Shown piece by piece: positions 34,601 through 43,928 of a stretch of 64,000 bases of DNA. Position numbers and translations under genes: made by a program. The notes beneath the pieces were generated by a model. That model was not told the origin of the DNA, searched no databases, and was given only the letters and a program-made list of their open reading frames with translations. Each line of letters begins with the position of its first letter. Position 1 is the stretch's first letter. The DNA is from Drosophila persimilis (Eukaryota > Arthropoda > Insecta > Diptera > Drosophilidae): positions 3,286,001 to 3,350,000 of the forward strand of contig NW_020825313.1 of NCBI RefSeq assembly GCF_003286085.1. Reading direction: 5' to 3'.

Positions 34601-35337
34601 AAAATGAGCTTTTGGAGCTTCGTCAAATGTTCCTCAGCGATCCTCATACGTTGGCTGTGTCACATCTCTGCGTTTCTAGTGGAATCGATTGGAAATTCAT
34701 CCCCCCTCGCTCACCACATTTTGGGGGTTTGTGGGAGGCGGCTGTTAAAGCAGCTAAATATCATTTTCATCGCATCGTCGGGACCTACATTTTTACTCTT
34801 GATGAAATTCAGACCTTGGCTTGTGAAATCTCTGCTTTGTTAAATTCCCGTCCGCTTTATGCAATTAAAGAAAGTCCCGATGATCTAGATGTGCTCACGC
34901 CAAACCACTTTCTCAATGGAGCCCCGAAAGCTGCATTCGACGAGCCAGATGTGACGCATCTCCGGGTCAACCTACTTAGTCGATGGCAGCGGCTGTGTCA
35001 AATGAAGCAGGCGTTTTGGAGAAAATGGAGCACGGCGTATCTTTCGATTCTTCAGGAGCGGAGCAAGTGGCGGTCATCGTCTCCAAACATCAAGCTAGGA
35101 GCGCTAGTCATGATGAAGGAGGAAACGCTACCACCATTAAGGTGGCCGCTTGGCCGCATTGAGAGCGTCATCCCAGGAAAAGATGGAACCATCAGGGTAG
35201 CCGTCATCCGCACTCAAAGAGGCCTTTTCAAGAGGGCCGTTGGAAAAATATCGGTTCTGCCCCTTCAGGATGGATCTGTTGAAAGCCTTTGCCTTCCAAC
35301 GGGGGGTGAATGTTCGGAGCAGAACCCAGCCGATTAG
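31675..35337 (+). CDS. BEL copy 2 pol: protease C-terminus, RT, RNase H, integrase
   Basis: The 1220-residue frame starts at ATG 31675, and the open frame extends upstream to about 31522. The catalytic part of the protease (ILDSASQ) lies upstream in another frame. RT carries YVDD at residues about 353-356. An RNase H region follows (HVFCDASQAAYGACVY, about 528-543; CWSDSSIALAW, about 601-611). Integrase has an HH-CC zinc domain (H832 to the CVRC pair) and candidate D902, D967 and E1021. The C-terminal DUF5641-like region contains LPPLRWPLGRI. The frame ends 27 nt inside the 3' LTR. It would process, copy and integrate the element, but no intact gag is present. Confidence 0.93.
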   Translation: MITASITGMQPNFGLDAKDWPMPNNLKLADPNFAKPQRVDLLIGAGLFFELMCVGQIRLSDQLPTLQKTKLGWIVSGSIKNSEKARAALAAVEDSPVISACETNLCDIVRRFWEVDGDYSPSSISEEDVHCEQHFVTNCIRLDSGAYSVRLPTKFSLEELGESYQQALRRLLNLERKLAKNAQLKAKYMEFLQEYRDLGHMTPASRQSDLPQYFLPHHCVHKQDSTTTKLRVVFDGSAKTASGVSLNDALMAGPTIQPKILITLLRFRFFKVALCGDICKMYRCVRVSHPDTHVQCILWRNDPKEEIQVFKLETVTYGTKPSAFLVIRAMHQSANDEELRFPLGADAVRRDFYVDDLISGGDSIDSVIKIRQHVEELLSKGCFPIRKWCSNEPDALEGVSEADREKFLTFHDGTEVTKALGLVWDPTTDNLLFSFAHVGTAAGPISKRSVLSTLARFYDPLGLISPIITKAKIFMQSLWNESLKLNWDESLPQDLHTTWIELTSQLSMVENFKFPRYVLRQQAKLEMHVFCDASQAAYGACVYMRSEALGIGQSHLLCSKSRVAPLKSMTIPKHELSAALVLAELVSTIVKGLSAPCEIHCWSDSSIALAWIRESPLNFNIFVSNRVQRIQELTAGMTWHLVPTKLNPADIISRGSTPAELMDSSLCISGPPFLRLESSEWPAGLQLPTDVPERRHAALVVSNERDVSYDCKFQNSFGSMQRVFAYIYRFYILKDKGIARSKGQLTVIDIKNGTHLLIRAIQQQQFSEEIRALASKQALPPKSTMASLNPFLDSFGLLRVGGCLQNAEFDYDAKHPLPKGHPVTVSIIIFFHERFLHAGAQGLLGLLRQKFWPIGGRKYVAGIIRKCVRCFRLKPVLREHIMGNLPADRVRTNPAFHTTGVDFCGPFYHKSEVRSRPPIKCYIAVFVCFSNKATHLEVVRDLSTESFLAALRRFISLLPKPRIIWSDNATNFVGAKNELLELRQMFLSDPHTLAVSHLCVSSGIDWKFIPPRSPHFGGLWEAAVKAAKYHFHRIVGTYIFTLDEIQTLACEISALLNSRPLYAIKESPDDLDVLTPNHFLNGAPKAAFDEPDVTHLRVNLLSRWQRLCQMKQAFWRKWSTAYLSILQERSKWRSSSPNIKLGALVMMKEETLPPLRWPLGRIESVIPGKDGTIRVAVIRTQRGLFKRAVGKISVLPLQDGSVESLCLPTGGECSEQNPAD

Positions 35338-35670
35338 CTGCTTACCAAATAGCACCTAATTCTTGGCCCTCAGCCGCTTATTTTGTTTGTTACTTATGTC
35401 TATGTCACTCATTTGTTTGTTAAAGCTTTGCGCTTGCTTGCCCTGCTAAACGCTCTCTGCCAGCTCGCTCTTCGCTATCTCCGCTTTGCGTCTGCCTACC
35501 GACGTCGGCCGAGCGAAGCTGCGCTTAGCGATCGGAGCGGGCAGGCAAGCCACACTTGCAATTTGGATGTCACGCATTAAAGAACATATCGCAATTTTAT
35601 TTCTGCGCCGAGTTTTATTTAATTGGAATAATAAGTCGGCCGATTGGGGATAAAAAACATTATCTCCACA
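35311..35670 (+). repeat. BEL copy 2, 3' LTR
   Basis: This 360-bp LTR is preceded by the polypurine-type run ACGGGGGGTGAA. It differs from the 5' LTR at two adjacent positions near 35634. Confidence 0.95.
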
Positions 35671-36003
35671 ATGGATGCAACAGATTTTCATCCTTTGTGG
35701 GGGCGGAAGGGGGTGGGGAAAAGTTTTGAAATATTCTTGTAGCAGTGACATATCACAGAAGTCTGGATACAAAACATCGTTGCTCTAGCTCTTTGTCTTT
35801 GAGCACTAGGCGCTAATAGGGACGGACAGACGGACAGGCGGACGGACGGACAGACAGACAGGGCTCAATCGACTCGGCTATTGATGCCGATCATGAATAT
35901 ATATATACTTTATGCGGTCGGAAACGATTCCTTCTGGACGATACACACATCTATTTTCATCACAAATCTAATATATACTCATTTTGAGTATCCGGTATAA
36001 ATA
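35671..36003 (+). repeat. DINE-1/INE-1-like repeat, right part
   Basis: It continues the repeat interrupted at 29488. It contains the typical stretches CAGTGACATATCACAGAAGT and GGACGGACAGACGGACAGGC (35820-35859, a GGAC/AGAC tract), CTTTATGCGGTCGGAAACGA and an end resembling TGAGTATCCGGTATAA. The family call is by pattern. Confidence 0.65.
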
Positions 36004-36424
36004 CAACTATATTTTTTTTTAATTGCGCGAGTTAAGAAGATCAAGACATCTTAAATGCAAGACGTCTGTATTAAATATGTCTGACGAGCTTTGAGTAACA
36101 ACATGTAACCGATAATTAAATTGTCAATGGTCAAAAAAATAATTGGTTTCACTTACATTTTGAATTAAATGAGGCGGTGAACATCTCTTCTTATCCCGCT
36201 TGTCTGTTAAGCGCATGTTACGAGAACAGTCTGTGCTGTTATGCGCAACAATTTATTTCTTGATAATATTATGATTCAGATATATTGGTCAGGATTACGA
36301 GCCGCATCTATATAGTCTATATGAGTATATATGTAAGTGTTCGTCTATCTGTTTTAAAGCAAACTGGTCCGTCGGTCTTGAAGCTGTCTGACTAAAACCA
36401 GCACAGTATCAATAAAAACTAAGT
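36004..36424. other. Unassigned AT-rich sequence
   Basis: No coding homology or repeat is recognised here. It lies between two DINE-1-like copies. Confidence 0.45.
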
Positions 36425-37352
36425 GGAACGTTGTGAGTTGCTACTGCGACCGAAACTCTACATTTAAGCCCGCTCTCCTCCGCAAGACGGCGATACCATT
36501 GAACGACAAAGAGTGTGTGCGACAGAGACAGAAAACCAGTTAGAACGTGTCGTCGGCCGCTGCGTAACCACTACAAATTGATTTGTTCCTTTTGGTTATA
36601 ATCCGATCTGATCCAGATTGGCAATCCGGTAGATATAGTAATTTTCTATTATTGTGCGTTTTTAATTTTCTCGTATCTTCAAAACTTAAAATTGTTGGCA
36701 TTTGTGGGGGCGAAATTTTGAGTTAAACTTGTAACAGTAAGATCTAACAGGAGTGTGGATACCAACTTTGGTTGTTCTAGCTTGAATAGACTCTGAGATC
36801 TGCGGATGCCCCAGATTTGCATCCTTTGGGGGGGCGGAAGGGGGTTGGTCGAAATTTTGAAATATCACAGGAGTTTGGATACCAAATTTTGTTACTCTAG
36901 CTCTTATAGTATCTGAGATCTAAGCGCTCACTTTTAGCGATAGGCAAAGCCGGCCATGAAACGTGTTTGTTAGAGAGAGACAGAGCGAGAGAGAATGAAA
37001 TTATTTTCTTCAATCTTCATTTATCATAATAATATGATCTGGTTCAGATTCTTCCGACTAGAAGATATAGTATTTATCTACGATTATGCTTTTTTGGTTT
37101 TTTCGTATCTTTAAAATTGTGGATGCCACAATTTTTCTTTGTGCGGTCAGAAGAGGGAATGGCCAAATTTTGAAACAAACTTGATTCTGTGTGATATCAT
37201 AGGATACAGGATATCTGTATGCAAACTTTTTTTGCTGTAGCATATAGTCCTATAGTCGTTTCCTATAGTCTCTGAGAGCTAGACATCAAACAAAGCAGAC
37301 CCCCAGACATGGCTATATCAACTCAGCTAGGAATTCTGAGTAACGGGTATAA
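36425..37352 (+). repeat. DINE-1/INE-1-like repeat, second copy
   Basis: It starts GGAACGTTGTGAGTTGCTAC and ends at GAGTAACGGGTATAAA. Its core module (a GGGGGCGGAAGGGGG-type run, then GGATACCAAATTTTGTT, then CTAGCTCTTATAGTATCTGA) occurs about twice between 36700 and 36930, with a diverged third near 37110-37280. So the copy is internally repetitive. Confidence 0.62.
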
Positions 37353-39090
37353 AGGGCACAACAATTTTTTTTCGACTCCTCTAAATTTTGAAAAAAATAA
37401 CGTACAAAATTTTTACATTTTGAATTTGAAAGCTGAAGCTAGCTGAAGAACTTACGTTAGATTAATCAGCTTTTCAAAATTGCAAAGTTCAATACATCCT
37501 CTGTAAAAAGCATATTTTTATAAAGTGCATGATTTTTCGGCAAAAATTATCGCTTATAAAATGCATGATTTGTTCGCACTACTAGATGACAATGTCATCG
37601 ACTATGTCCTAAGACCTCTCCATGTTAATGTCAATAGTTCGGCGTATGGCGGCCTATGTCATCGGGGCAGGTGACGCTGTCATCGATGTGTCAGCAGATG
37701 AGTCATCGATGGCTCGTACTGCATGGTGCTGTCTACCCACACAAACGCACAGAAAAACAAGTGTGAGATCCGATTCATCCCTACTCCTACCATAACCTCT
37801 CTAGCCTACGAAATAATATATGTACATATTTACACACAAACATCCTTTCATACAAGGTTTTGTTTGAGGTTTAATGTGTGCTGATAAGCACGCATACATA
37901 TGTGAGACTTTCGCAGGTCTTATTTTTTTAAGTATTACTTTACTGAGAAATTAATAAATAACCTGCTTAGTTTGCAATTCCTTTCTGCCTCTTTCTACAT
38001 CAATAAAAATACATAATACTACTAAATGGACCTTTTATATCTAAGTTTTTTAATCTGAATCTTTATAAATCAGTCGCGTTGACCTAAAAATGTAATGAAT
38101 TATGTCTTACACACGTTTATTTTATACACATACACACATATGTCTGGTAGGCAGTTGAGTTTGTTTTGAGTTTGCGATTTAAATATGTTGACAACAAAGT
38201 AGATATATATATTTTTTTGTGCAGTTTATTTATCCATTCTCTATATATATATATCAAATTTATAATCTAACGCAGAAAAAGATTTAAAAGTTGTTAAATA
38301 CTTACCCGGTAAAAATCCACAGCGGCTTTTTTAGAATTTGCATTTCAAAACCAGATCTGAAGTTTATGAATGTGAAATTGATGTATAAATATATATACTA
38401 ATATATAAATTTAAATACTGTTTTTTTTTTTCACCCCCCGCTCGAGTATCTTAATGGCAATTAAACGATTAAAGGCACAAGCATAAACTTTTGTTACACT
38501 TTCTATCTTACAATGATGCCTTTGTCAGCCTGCAGCGCGTAGTATCTGAAGTTTCACTCAACACTAAGCAAGGTACAAATATCTGCTTCAGCACCTATTG
38601 ACGCTAAACTAGATGTACTTGGCATGCGCAAGACAGGTCTATCCACTTTGCGAGTGTAAGCGCTGCTCCAGATCCCCTTAATTCACTCGCCAGTTACAAG
38701 CAGATGTACATATATGTAACACACACGGCAGCTGATTAAATTAGTGTTGCGTTGTTGAGGTCACTTAGACTACTGGAAAGCATAAGATTGATGCAAGTTC
38801 TTGTGGCTCTTCTGGCTATAATAATAATTTGGATGTTACACACATCCACTTTCATCACAAATATAATATACCCCCTTACTCTTTTCTTCAAGGGAGGATT
38901 GTATTGTATTGTAGAACAATACTTTTAAATACGATTGCTCAATTGATTACGTTTCGTATCCTTTTTATCAAATTAATCAAATGGACGTCGTATGTGCGCA
39001 CTGTTGCGCATTAAAGTTTGCGACAGAAATACTTTAAAATTAACATCTCAGTGGTCAGTATATAACTGAAAAGATACTCACGCCGTTCGT
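37353..39090. other. AT-rich unassigned sequence with one DINE-1-like scrap
   Basis: I see no coding homology. TA-rich microsatellite-like runs occur near 38205-38260 and 38385-38412. A short scrap at about 38830-38880 (GATGTTACACACATCCACTT) matches the DINE-1-like family. The remainder may be old unique or degraded repeat sequence. Confidence 0.45.
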
Positions 39091-39229
39091 TAGCGTACGG
39101 GTCAGGTTGGTCATGACCCATGTATATGGAGCAGATCCTCCGTGAGCAATTCAGGTACGTGTTTTACCTGTATTTTTAGCTACGTTTTTTTTATAGTCTT
39201 GACTTTTCACTCCGGAGATCATATTACTA

Positions 39230-39830
39230 AGAATTCATTATCCCGGGCAAGGGTAATGCACTGGCGGGCAGGCATAAAACGCTAGGGGTTGGTCCCCTCG
39301 CACCACGTATGGCCCTTCGGTCCAATTATGGAGCCGGATAAGGAGCAGGCACGGGTTGGGATGTCAACCCAATCTTGCTACCCATAAGCAAGACCAAAGA
39401 ATAAAGCTCGCTCGATGGAACCAGATACCAGCTCAATGCATAGTAAAAGCCAAAGCGCGCTAGGGAAGGGATGAGTACAGTACAAGGAGGCCTTTAAGTT
39501 ACAGATCTGGCTCCAAGGCAAGGCGGATATCTCCCAGGAGGAGAATTTCAAGCTAGCTTGGACTGAGATACGGGTAGAGGAGGTCCGCAGACACTACACG
39601 CAGTTGCCTCAGGTGCAGGCAGCGAACGAGCAATCCTACACTGGCCCACATGAGCGAAATGTCGAAAGGACCCCTTATTGTGGCCCTGATCGATCGCAGC
39701 GATGATAATGGGAGGATGAAGGCGGTACAGTAGAAACTAGTCCATGCGAAGCTCGTCGCATCGCTCTTCTCGCCAATGGAGGACGACCCCAACGCTTCCA
39801 TGTCCACGGTCGATACGTAAATAAATAAAA
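39230..39830 (+). pseudogene. Old LOA/R1-type ORF1 relic (subfamily D)
   Basis: A 5'-UTR-like region with CCCGGGCAAGGGTAATGCAC leads to a stretch reading LQGKADISQEENFKLAW (near 39500). In another frame, 39659-39820 reads LIVALIDRSDDNGRMKAVQ followed by a stop and VASLFSPMEDDP. The second part aligns with the LOA-C ORF1 segment LIGVLDKGSAEGRIPRSQW just before the DUF4780-like region. It is strongly diverged and broken by a frameshift and a stop. It is a lineage distinct from the other LOA copies here. Confidence 0.55.
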
Positions 39831-40045
39831 CAAATATGTTGCAACAAAGCTTGTGACATGAGAAATTTATATATTAGATTCATCCGCATTGGGAATAAAA
39901 TCCAATAGGCAGAATTTTCCTAATCTTCCGCATGTCTAATATATGAAGAATATGGATGTACTAATATGCATATGGATCTAATTTTTTGTTTAGTTATTTT
40001 TTAACTTGGACTTGAGCTTACAAAAATATATTCGGGATTTTTTCC
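39831..40045. other. Unassigned AT-rich sequence
   Basis: Nothing is recognised between the ORF1 relic and the decayed LOA-B copy. Confidence 0.4.
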
Positions 40046-42207
40046 GAGGTTTTTAAACCTTACAAGTCCGCGGGGCCAGACGGCATTTTCTCTGCCCTAC
40101 TGATTCTCGCGGGACTTAAAGCCTTTAACTGGCTCAAAATAATTTACGAAGGAATCTTCTCCCACGGGTGCATTCCTGACACCTGGTTTCAGACCAAAGT
40201 CGTATTCATACCCAAGGCAGGCAAGCCCTCGCACACTGCCCCAAAAGATTTCAGGCCCATTAGTCTATCGTCTTTTCTTCTAAAGGCGATGGAACGGCTC
40301 CTGGGGCTGCATCTCACAGCGTGTACTCCGTCCAGTCTGATCTCAGACTCCCATCCATCATCGAAGCTTCCCTAAACTTTAAGGAGTACACTCTGGTTGC
40401 CTTTCTCAACATAGAAGGCGCCTTTAATAGCATCCTTCCGACCGCCATCGCGGGCGCAACATACACCGCAGGGCGGAGTCCTCTCGCCCCTCTTATGGAA
40501 CGTGGTAGTGAACGAACTGCTGCGGGAAAAAGTGGTAGCGTATGCGGACGGTGTTGCTGTAGCAGTCTCCGGTAAATTTCCGCAGACGCTGTGTGAGTGC
40601 ATGACAAGTACTCTCACGAAAATGTCGAGATGGGCAGACAAAGGCGGGCTAGAAGTCAATCCGTCTAAAACGGAACTGTTCACTAAGAAGTACAATGTTT
40701 CGATACTGACTCCCCCAAAACTCTGTGGAGAAGCGCTAGCCTTTAGAAACACTGCCAAGTATCTTGGCCTAATCCTCGACAGAAAGCCCGATTGGAAACT
40801 GAGCATGAGGAGTAAAGAGGCCCACAAAGGCACATGCAGGGAAACAATCGGACTAAGATGGTGAATGACCCCGTATATAGTTCGGTGGCTATACACCGCC
40901 ATCATACGACCAAACATCCTCTATGGAGTGGTAGTATGGTAGCCAGCCCTAGACAAAATAACTTGTCTCAACAGACTCAGTAGAGTTCAACGCATGACAG
41001 AGCTATGCATAACTGGCGGGCTACGCATTACTCCAGGGGAAGCCCTGGATACCGTGGTGGACCTCCTCCCCGTAGACCTCATGGGAAAGAAGGTGGCAAC
41101 ACTTTCCGCCACTTTCCTCAGAATAAGAGAAGCTAAACTGTGGAAAGCGTCCACGGCTAGGCACTCGGGAAGCCTGAAGAGACGCCTCGACGCCTTTCCA
41201 AGTATAAATCCCACCTAGGGAGGACTGGGAGATGGATGAACCAGGACCTGGTCCATTTCTACACTGATGGCTCAAAGTTAGACTGCCGAGTGGGAGAAGG
41301 AGGCTACTGTAACGAGCTGAACATCATCTAGTGCTTCAACCGGTAGCTGTAGCTGTATTGCTTCACTCTAGTGTGTTCCAAGAGGAGGTTGTGGCCATCA
41401 AGGAGGCCATTTCTATTGTCTCTAAACTACTCCTAGACTCGCACTTAGTGTGCGTCTTCTCGAACAGTCAAGCTGCTATTAAAGCATTGGGCTCAACATC
41501 GTCGAATTCAGAGACGGTAAAGGACTCCCGCAGGTCTCTGCATGAGATCGCAAAACAGTTAGATCTCTTCCTTATATGGGTCACCGGCCACAGGAACATC
41601 GAAGGGAACGACGCCGCCGACGAGCTAGCCAGGCAGGGTACTAAGATTTCTCTCTTATCGGAGAGCGTGCAAGTAGCGAAGCCTTTGGTTACGTGCAGAC
41701 TTCTTACGCACCAATTGTTCGAGCACAATTCAAACAGGAAATGGCAGCAAATCATCTCTTGTAAAGTCTACGGTAAATTTCCGCTGACGCTGTGTGAGTG
41801 CATGACAAGTACTCTCACGAAAATGTCGAGCTGGGCAGACAAATGCGGGCTAAAAGTCAATGCGTCTAAGACGGACAGTCTCGAGATCGATATGGCCTTA
41901 TTGATCGAAAAAGCGCTCGGCGGAGCTATACAGACTCAGTAGAGCACAATGCTCTGCAGCTACTCGAGCCATCACGGGACACTTGCACGCCTCTAAGCTG
42001 TCAGTCCCTCACAATGACTTCTGCAGGAGTTGTCGCGACGAGGAAGAGGAGGAATCTTCCACTTTTTCTGTCATAGCCTGGCCCTTGGAAATCGTCATTT
42101 TCAGTTTTTTGGGGCCCATTTCCTCACGGACATTTCGGACCTTACCGAAATCAAACCTGGGATCCTGTCTAAATTCATCCAAGCCTCCGGATGGGACTGC
42201 CCCTAAC
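40046..42207 (+). pseudogene. LOA-B third copy ORF2 remnant (RT and RNase H)
   Basis: Readable blocks are an RT N-terminus with FIPKAGKPSHTAPKDF near 40205, a deleted palm with an altered catalytic block (YADG instead of YADD near 40541), thumb 40580-41215, RNase H 41390-41760 (FSNSQAAIKAL, so the first Asp of DSQ is changed to Asn) and the knuckle near 42017. The changed catalytic residues and stops show that it is dead. Confidence 0.85.
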
Positions 42208-42227
42208 TTGCAACAGTTTGCTCTTCT

Positions 42228-42239
42228 AGCTTTTAGGCA
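42228..42239. repeat. Target-site duplication, left copy (Jockey insertion)
   Basis: AGCTTTTAGGCA occurs here and at 56641-56652, bracketing the Jockey-clade element. The left copy ends and the right copy begins exactly where the LOA-B 3' UTR is interrupted. Confidence 0.9.
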
Positions 42240-42372
42240 GTCTCGATCATGCTCTCGTTGAATACGGACGCGTTCCAACATCGCTGTGAAAGACTATGCA
42301 AAAGCAATAAAAACGGACAAGCCCACTACAGTGGCAAAAACAAACATCTTACTTGTGCGAACACTTTTAAGT

Positions 42373-42481
42373 GCGCGGTACTCGTGAAACTAAGTGGCGC
42401 TCGCGAATCTAAGCGCGCGGTACCAGTGGGACTAAGCGCTGCTCGGGTTCCTTAGCGCGCGGTACTCGTGTGGCCCCCGTC
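42373..42481 (+). promoter_or_regulatory. 42-bp tandem repeat in the Jockey 5' UTR
   Basis: GCGCGGTACTCGTG or a close variant begins at 42373, 42415 and 42457, an exact 42-bp period. The third unit is incomplete. The array is preserved in the duplicated 5' UTR (53724, 53766, 53808). Non-LTR elements carry internal promoters in this region, so a regulatory role is possible but not shown. Confidence 0.55.
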
Positions 42482-42582
42482 AAAGCGGCCCAAAGCGGGC
42501 GCGACCTACGGTCAGTGCACGCGCCTACAGACAAGACCTCAACTTAGTCTGGGTTAAACGCCCAAATCTACCTGACTCAAAA

Positions 42583-43005
42583 ATGGAACTACGTTCATCT
42601 AAGTCCATTACTAAAGTCTTTCGTAGCATTAACAAGCCGTCAACTGCTGATCCAATGAGTTCTGCTACTGCCTCAGCTCAAGTAAACGACCAACGTGCTA
42701 CGGATGGTCCCAATAACATTGCCCATAACCACAGCCAACTGACGACTCTCCTGTTTCTTGGCAGGACAGAGGAGCTCTTCCTCCTCCAAAAAGAAAACCC
42801 CACTCAACTGAACGCAGTCTCCTAAGTAATCAAAACCCTTCTTCCGCAAATTACTATGCGCCACTCGCGGACATTGACGACCCAACTGCCGACGGTACCG
42901 AAGATATGGACCTCAGCCCTCACAAGGACTGAATTGAATCTCCTATAACCAAACGCAACCCTCTGCCTCCTCCAATCATCATACCCGGGGTAAACGACAT
43001 CACAA
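42583..43005 (+). pseudogene. Jockey ORF1 (gag-like), N-terminal part
   Basis: ATG 42583 opens a frame that stops at 42825. A frameshift near 42775 moves homology to another frame, which ends with a PPPIIIPGVNDI block typical of the start of the Jockey-type gag core, just before the CR1 insertion at 43006. The continuation is at about 50796. Some 15-25 residues appear to be missing between the two parts. Confidence 0.7.
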
Positions 43006-43436
43006 TTTTCTGGTCATTCATTCGCTTCTAGCTCTTGCTTAAGCCGGTTGTGTTTTTTTTCTTGCTCCCGCATTCTCCGCCCTTTGCCTAAATATCATAC
43101 AACATTGTTGTGACTTTGTTTTGATATATTATCGCATCTCTTTAATTTGATTCTACTTTGTGTTAACCACCAGTGTTTTGTTAGTAAACAAGTGTTTAAT
43201 ATAAATTCAATATTGCAATCGTAACGCATCGGACTCGTGCAGGCAATTTGTTATTGTTTTTTTGCTCAATCTGCTTTTCGTTATCGCTTCTTCGGTGTGC
43301 ACTGTTCTCGCGCATCAGCGTTTGCATCGCCCACACTCTCTCGTGAGCATAAGTGGGCTGCTCGCATTGTTGCTCTCACTCTCTCTGGATTGCTTATACT
43401 CTCCCTCTCTGTGGACTTTTCTTTTGTGTCTCTGCT

Positions 43437-43448
43437 TTGGTGAGTTTA
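43437..43448. repeat. Target-site duplication, left copy (LOA-C insertion)
   Basis: TTGGTGAGTTTA occurs here and at 48932-48943 on either side of the LOA-C element. Confidence 0.93.
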
Positions 43449-43928
43449 TCTGGTCTGATGAGCTTGTGAGGTAGCTCAAAGGGGGCCTAGCTGAGGCCAC
43501 CGGACGGGTCGCGGGTTGCGGATAGCGAACGGCCTACCTCGGTAGGTCAGCTGCGAATAAGCGGGCATCCCTCACGGGAGAGTACCGAAATAAGCAGTCC
43601 CGGACAGCCAGCGGGTGTTCGCGAAGTAGCAACACTGACGATGCGCTTGTGGTGCCGCCTCAATAAGTAGCTCACACACTCCCATCCATACACAATACCT
43701 ACCCACATCCCAACCCCCACATCCACCTCACACCGGGCCGGACTAAGTGTGTTACTCGACCCGTGCCGAGAGTCAGCCTGGCTGGGGGCCCGGTATAAAA
43801 AAATAGGCCAGGCTCTAACGGAGGGCTCAGGGACTTGGCAGCCCCCTGTTCTAATGATGCCTTACCCGGGCAACGTGGATCTCTGCCCGGGCTGACCTTT
43901 CCCTTTCTCTGCATCTCGTGGGAACAAG

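Larger units (their letters stand above)
29489..35670 (+). mobile_element. BEL/Pao LTR retrotransposon, copy 2, complete with both LTRs
   Basis: The 6182-bp element has 360-bp LTRs (29489-29848, 35311-35670) that differ at only two adjacent positions (TC versus AA near 29812 and 35634). A 5-bp target duplication ATGGA occurs at 29484-29488 and 35671-35675. Gag is broken, but pol is open for 1220 residues. It inserted into a DINE-1-like repeat. The leader is about 74 bp shorter than in copy 1. It is the youngest LTR element in the window. Confidence 0.95.
40046..42239 (+). mobile_element. LOA-clade subfamily B, decayed third copy (main part)
   Basis: The sequence matches LOA-B ORF2 from the RT N-terminus (KSAGPDGIF block near 40066) through RNase H and the CCHC region into the 3' UTR. 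Its 3' UTR is interrupted at 42239 by the Jockey-clade element and resumes at 56641. It carries several deletions, stops (40862, 40940) and an internal duplication (a second copy of the segment GKFPLTLCECMTSTLTKMS at about 41772-41850, lying after the RNase H). The 5' part is missing. Confidence 0.85.

Noticed and set aside
35820..35865. GGAC/AGAC repeat tract as a possible CRISPR-like or satellite array
   Set aside because: It is a short microsatellite within the DINE-1-like repeat, with no spacers and no longer array.
39100..39130. Palindrome-like GGGTCAGGTTGGTCATGACCCA as a terminal inverted repeat or operator
   Set aside because: It is a single imperfect palindrome with no partner copy or element boundary nearby.
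40314..40917. Long minus-strand frames opposite the LOA, CR1 and BEL coding regions
   Set aside because: They are shadows of the plus-strand retrotransposon frames. The same antisense frames recur in each copy and have no independent homology.
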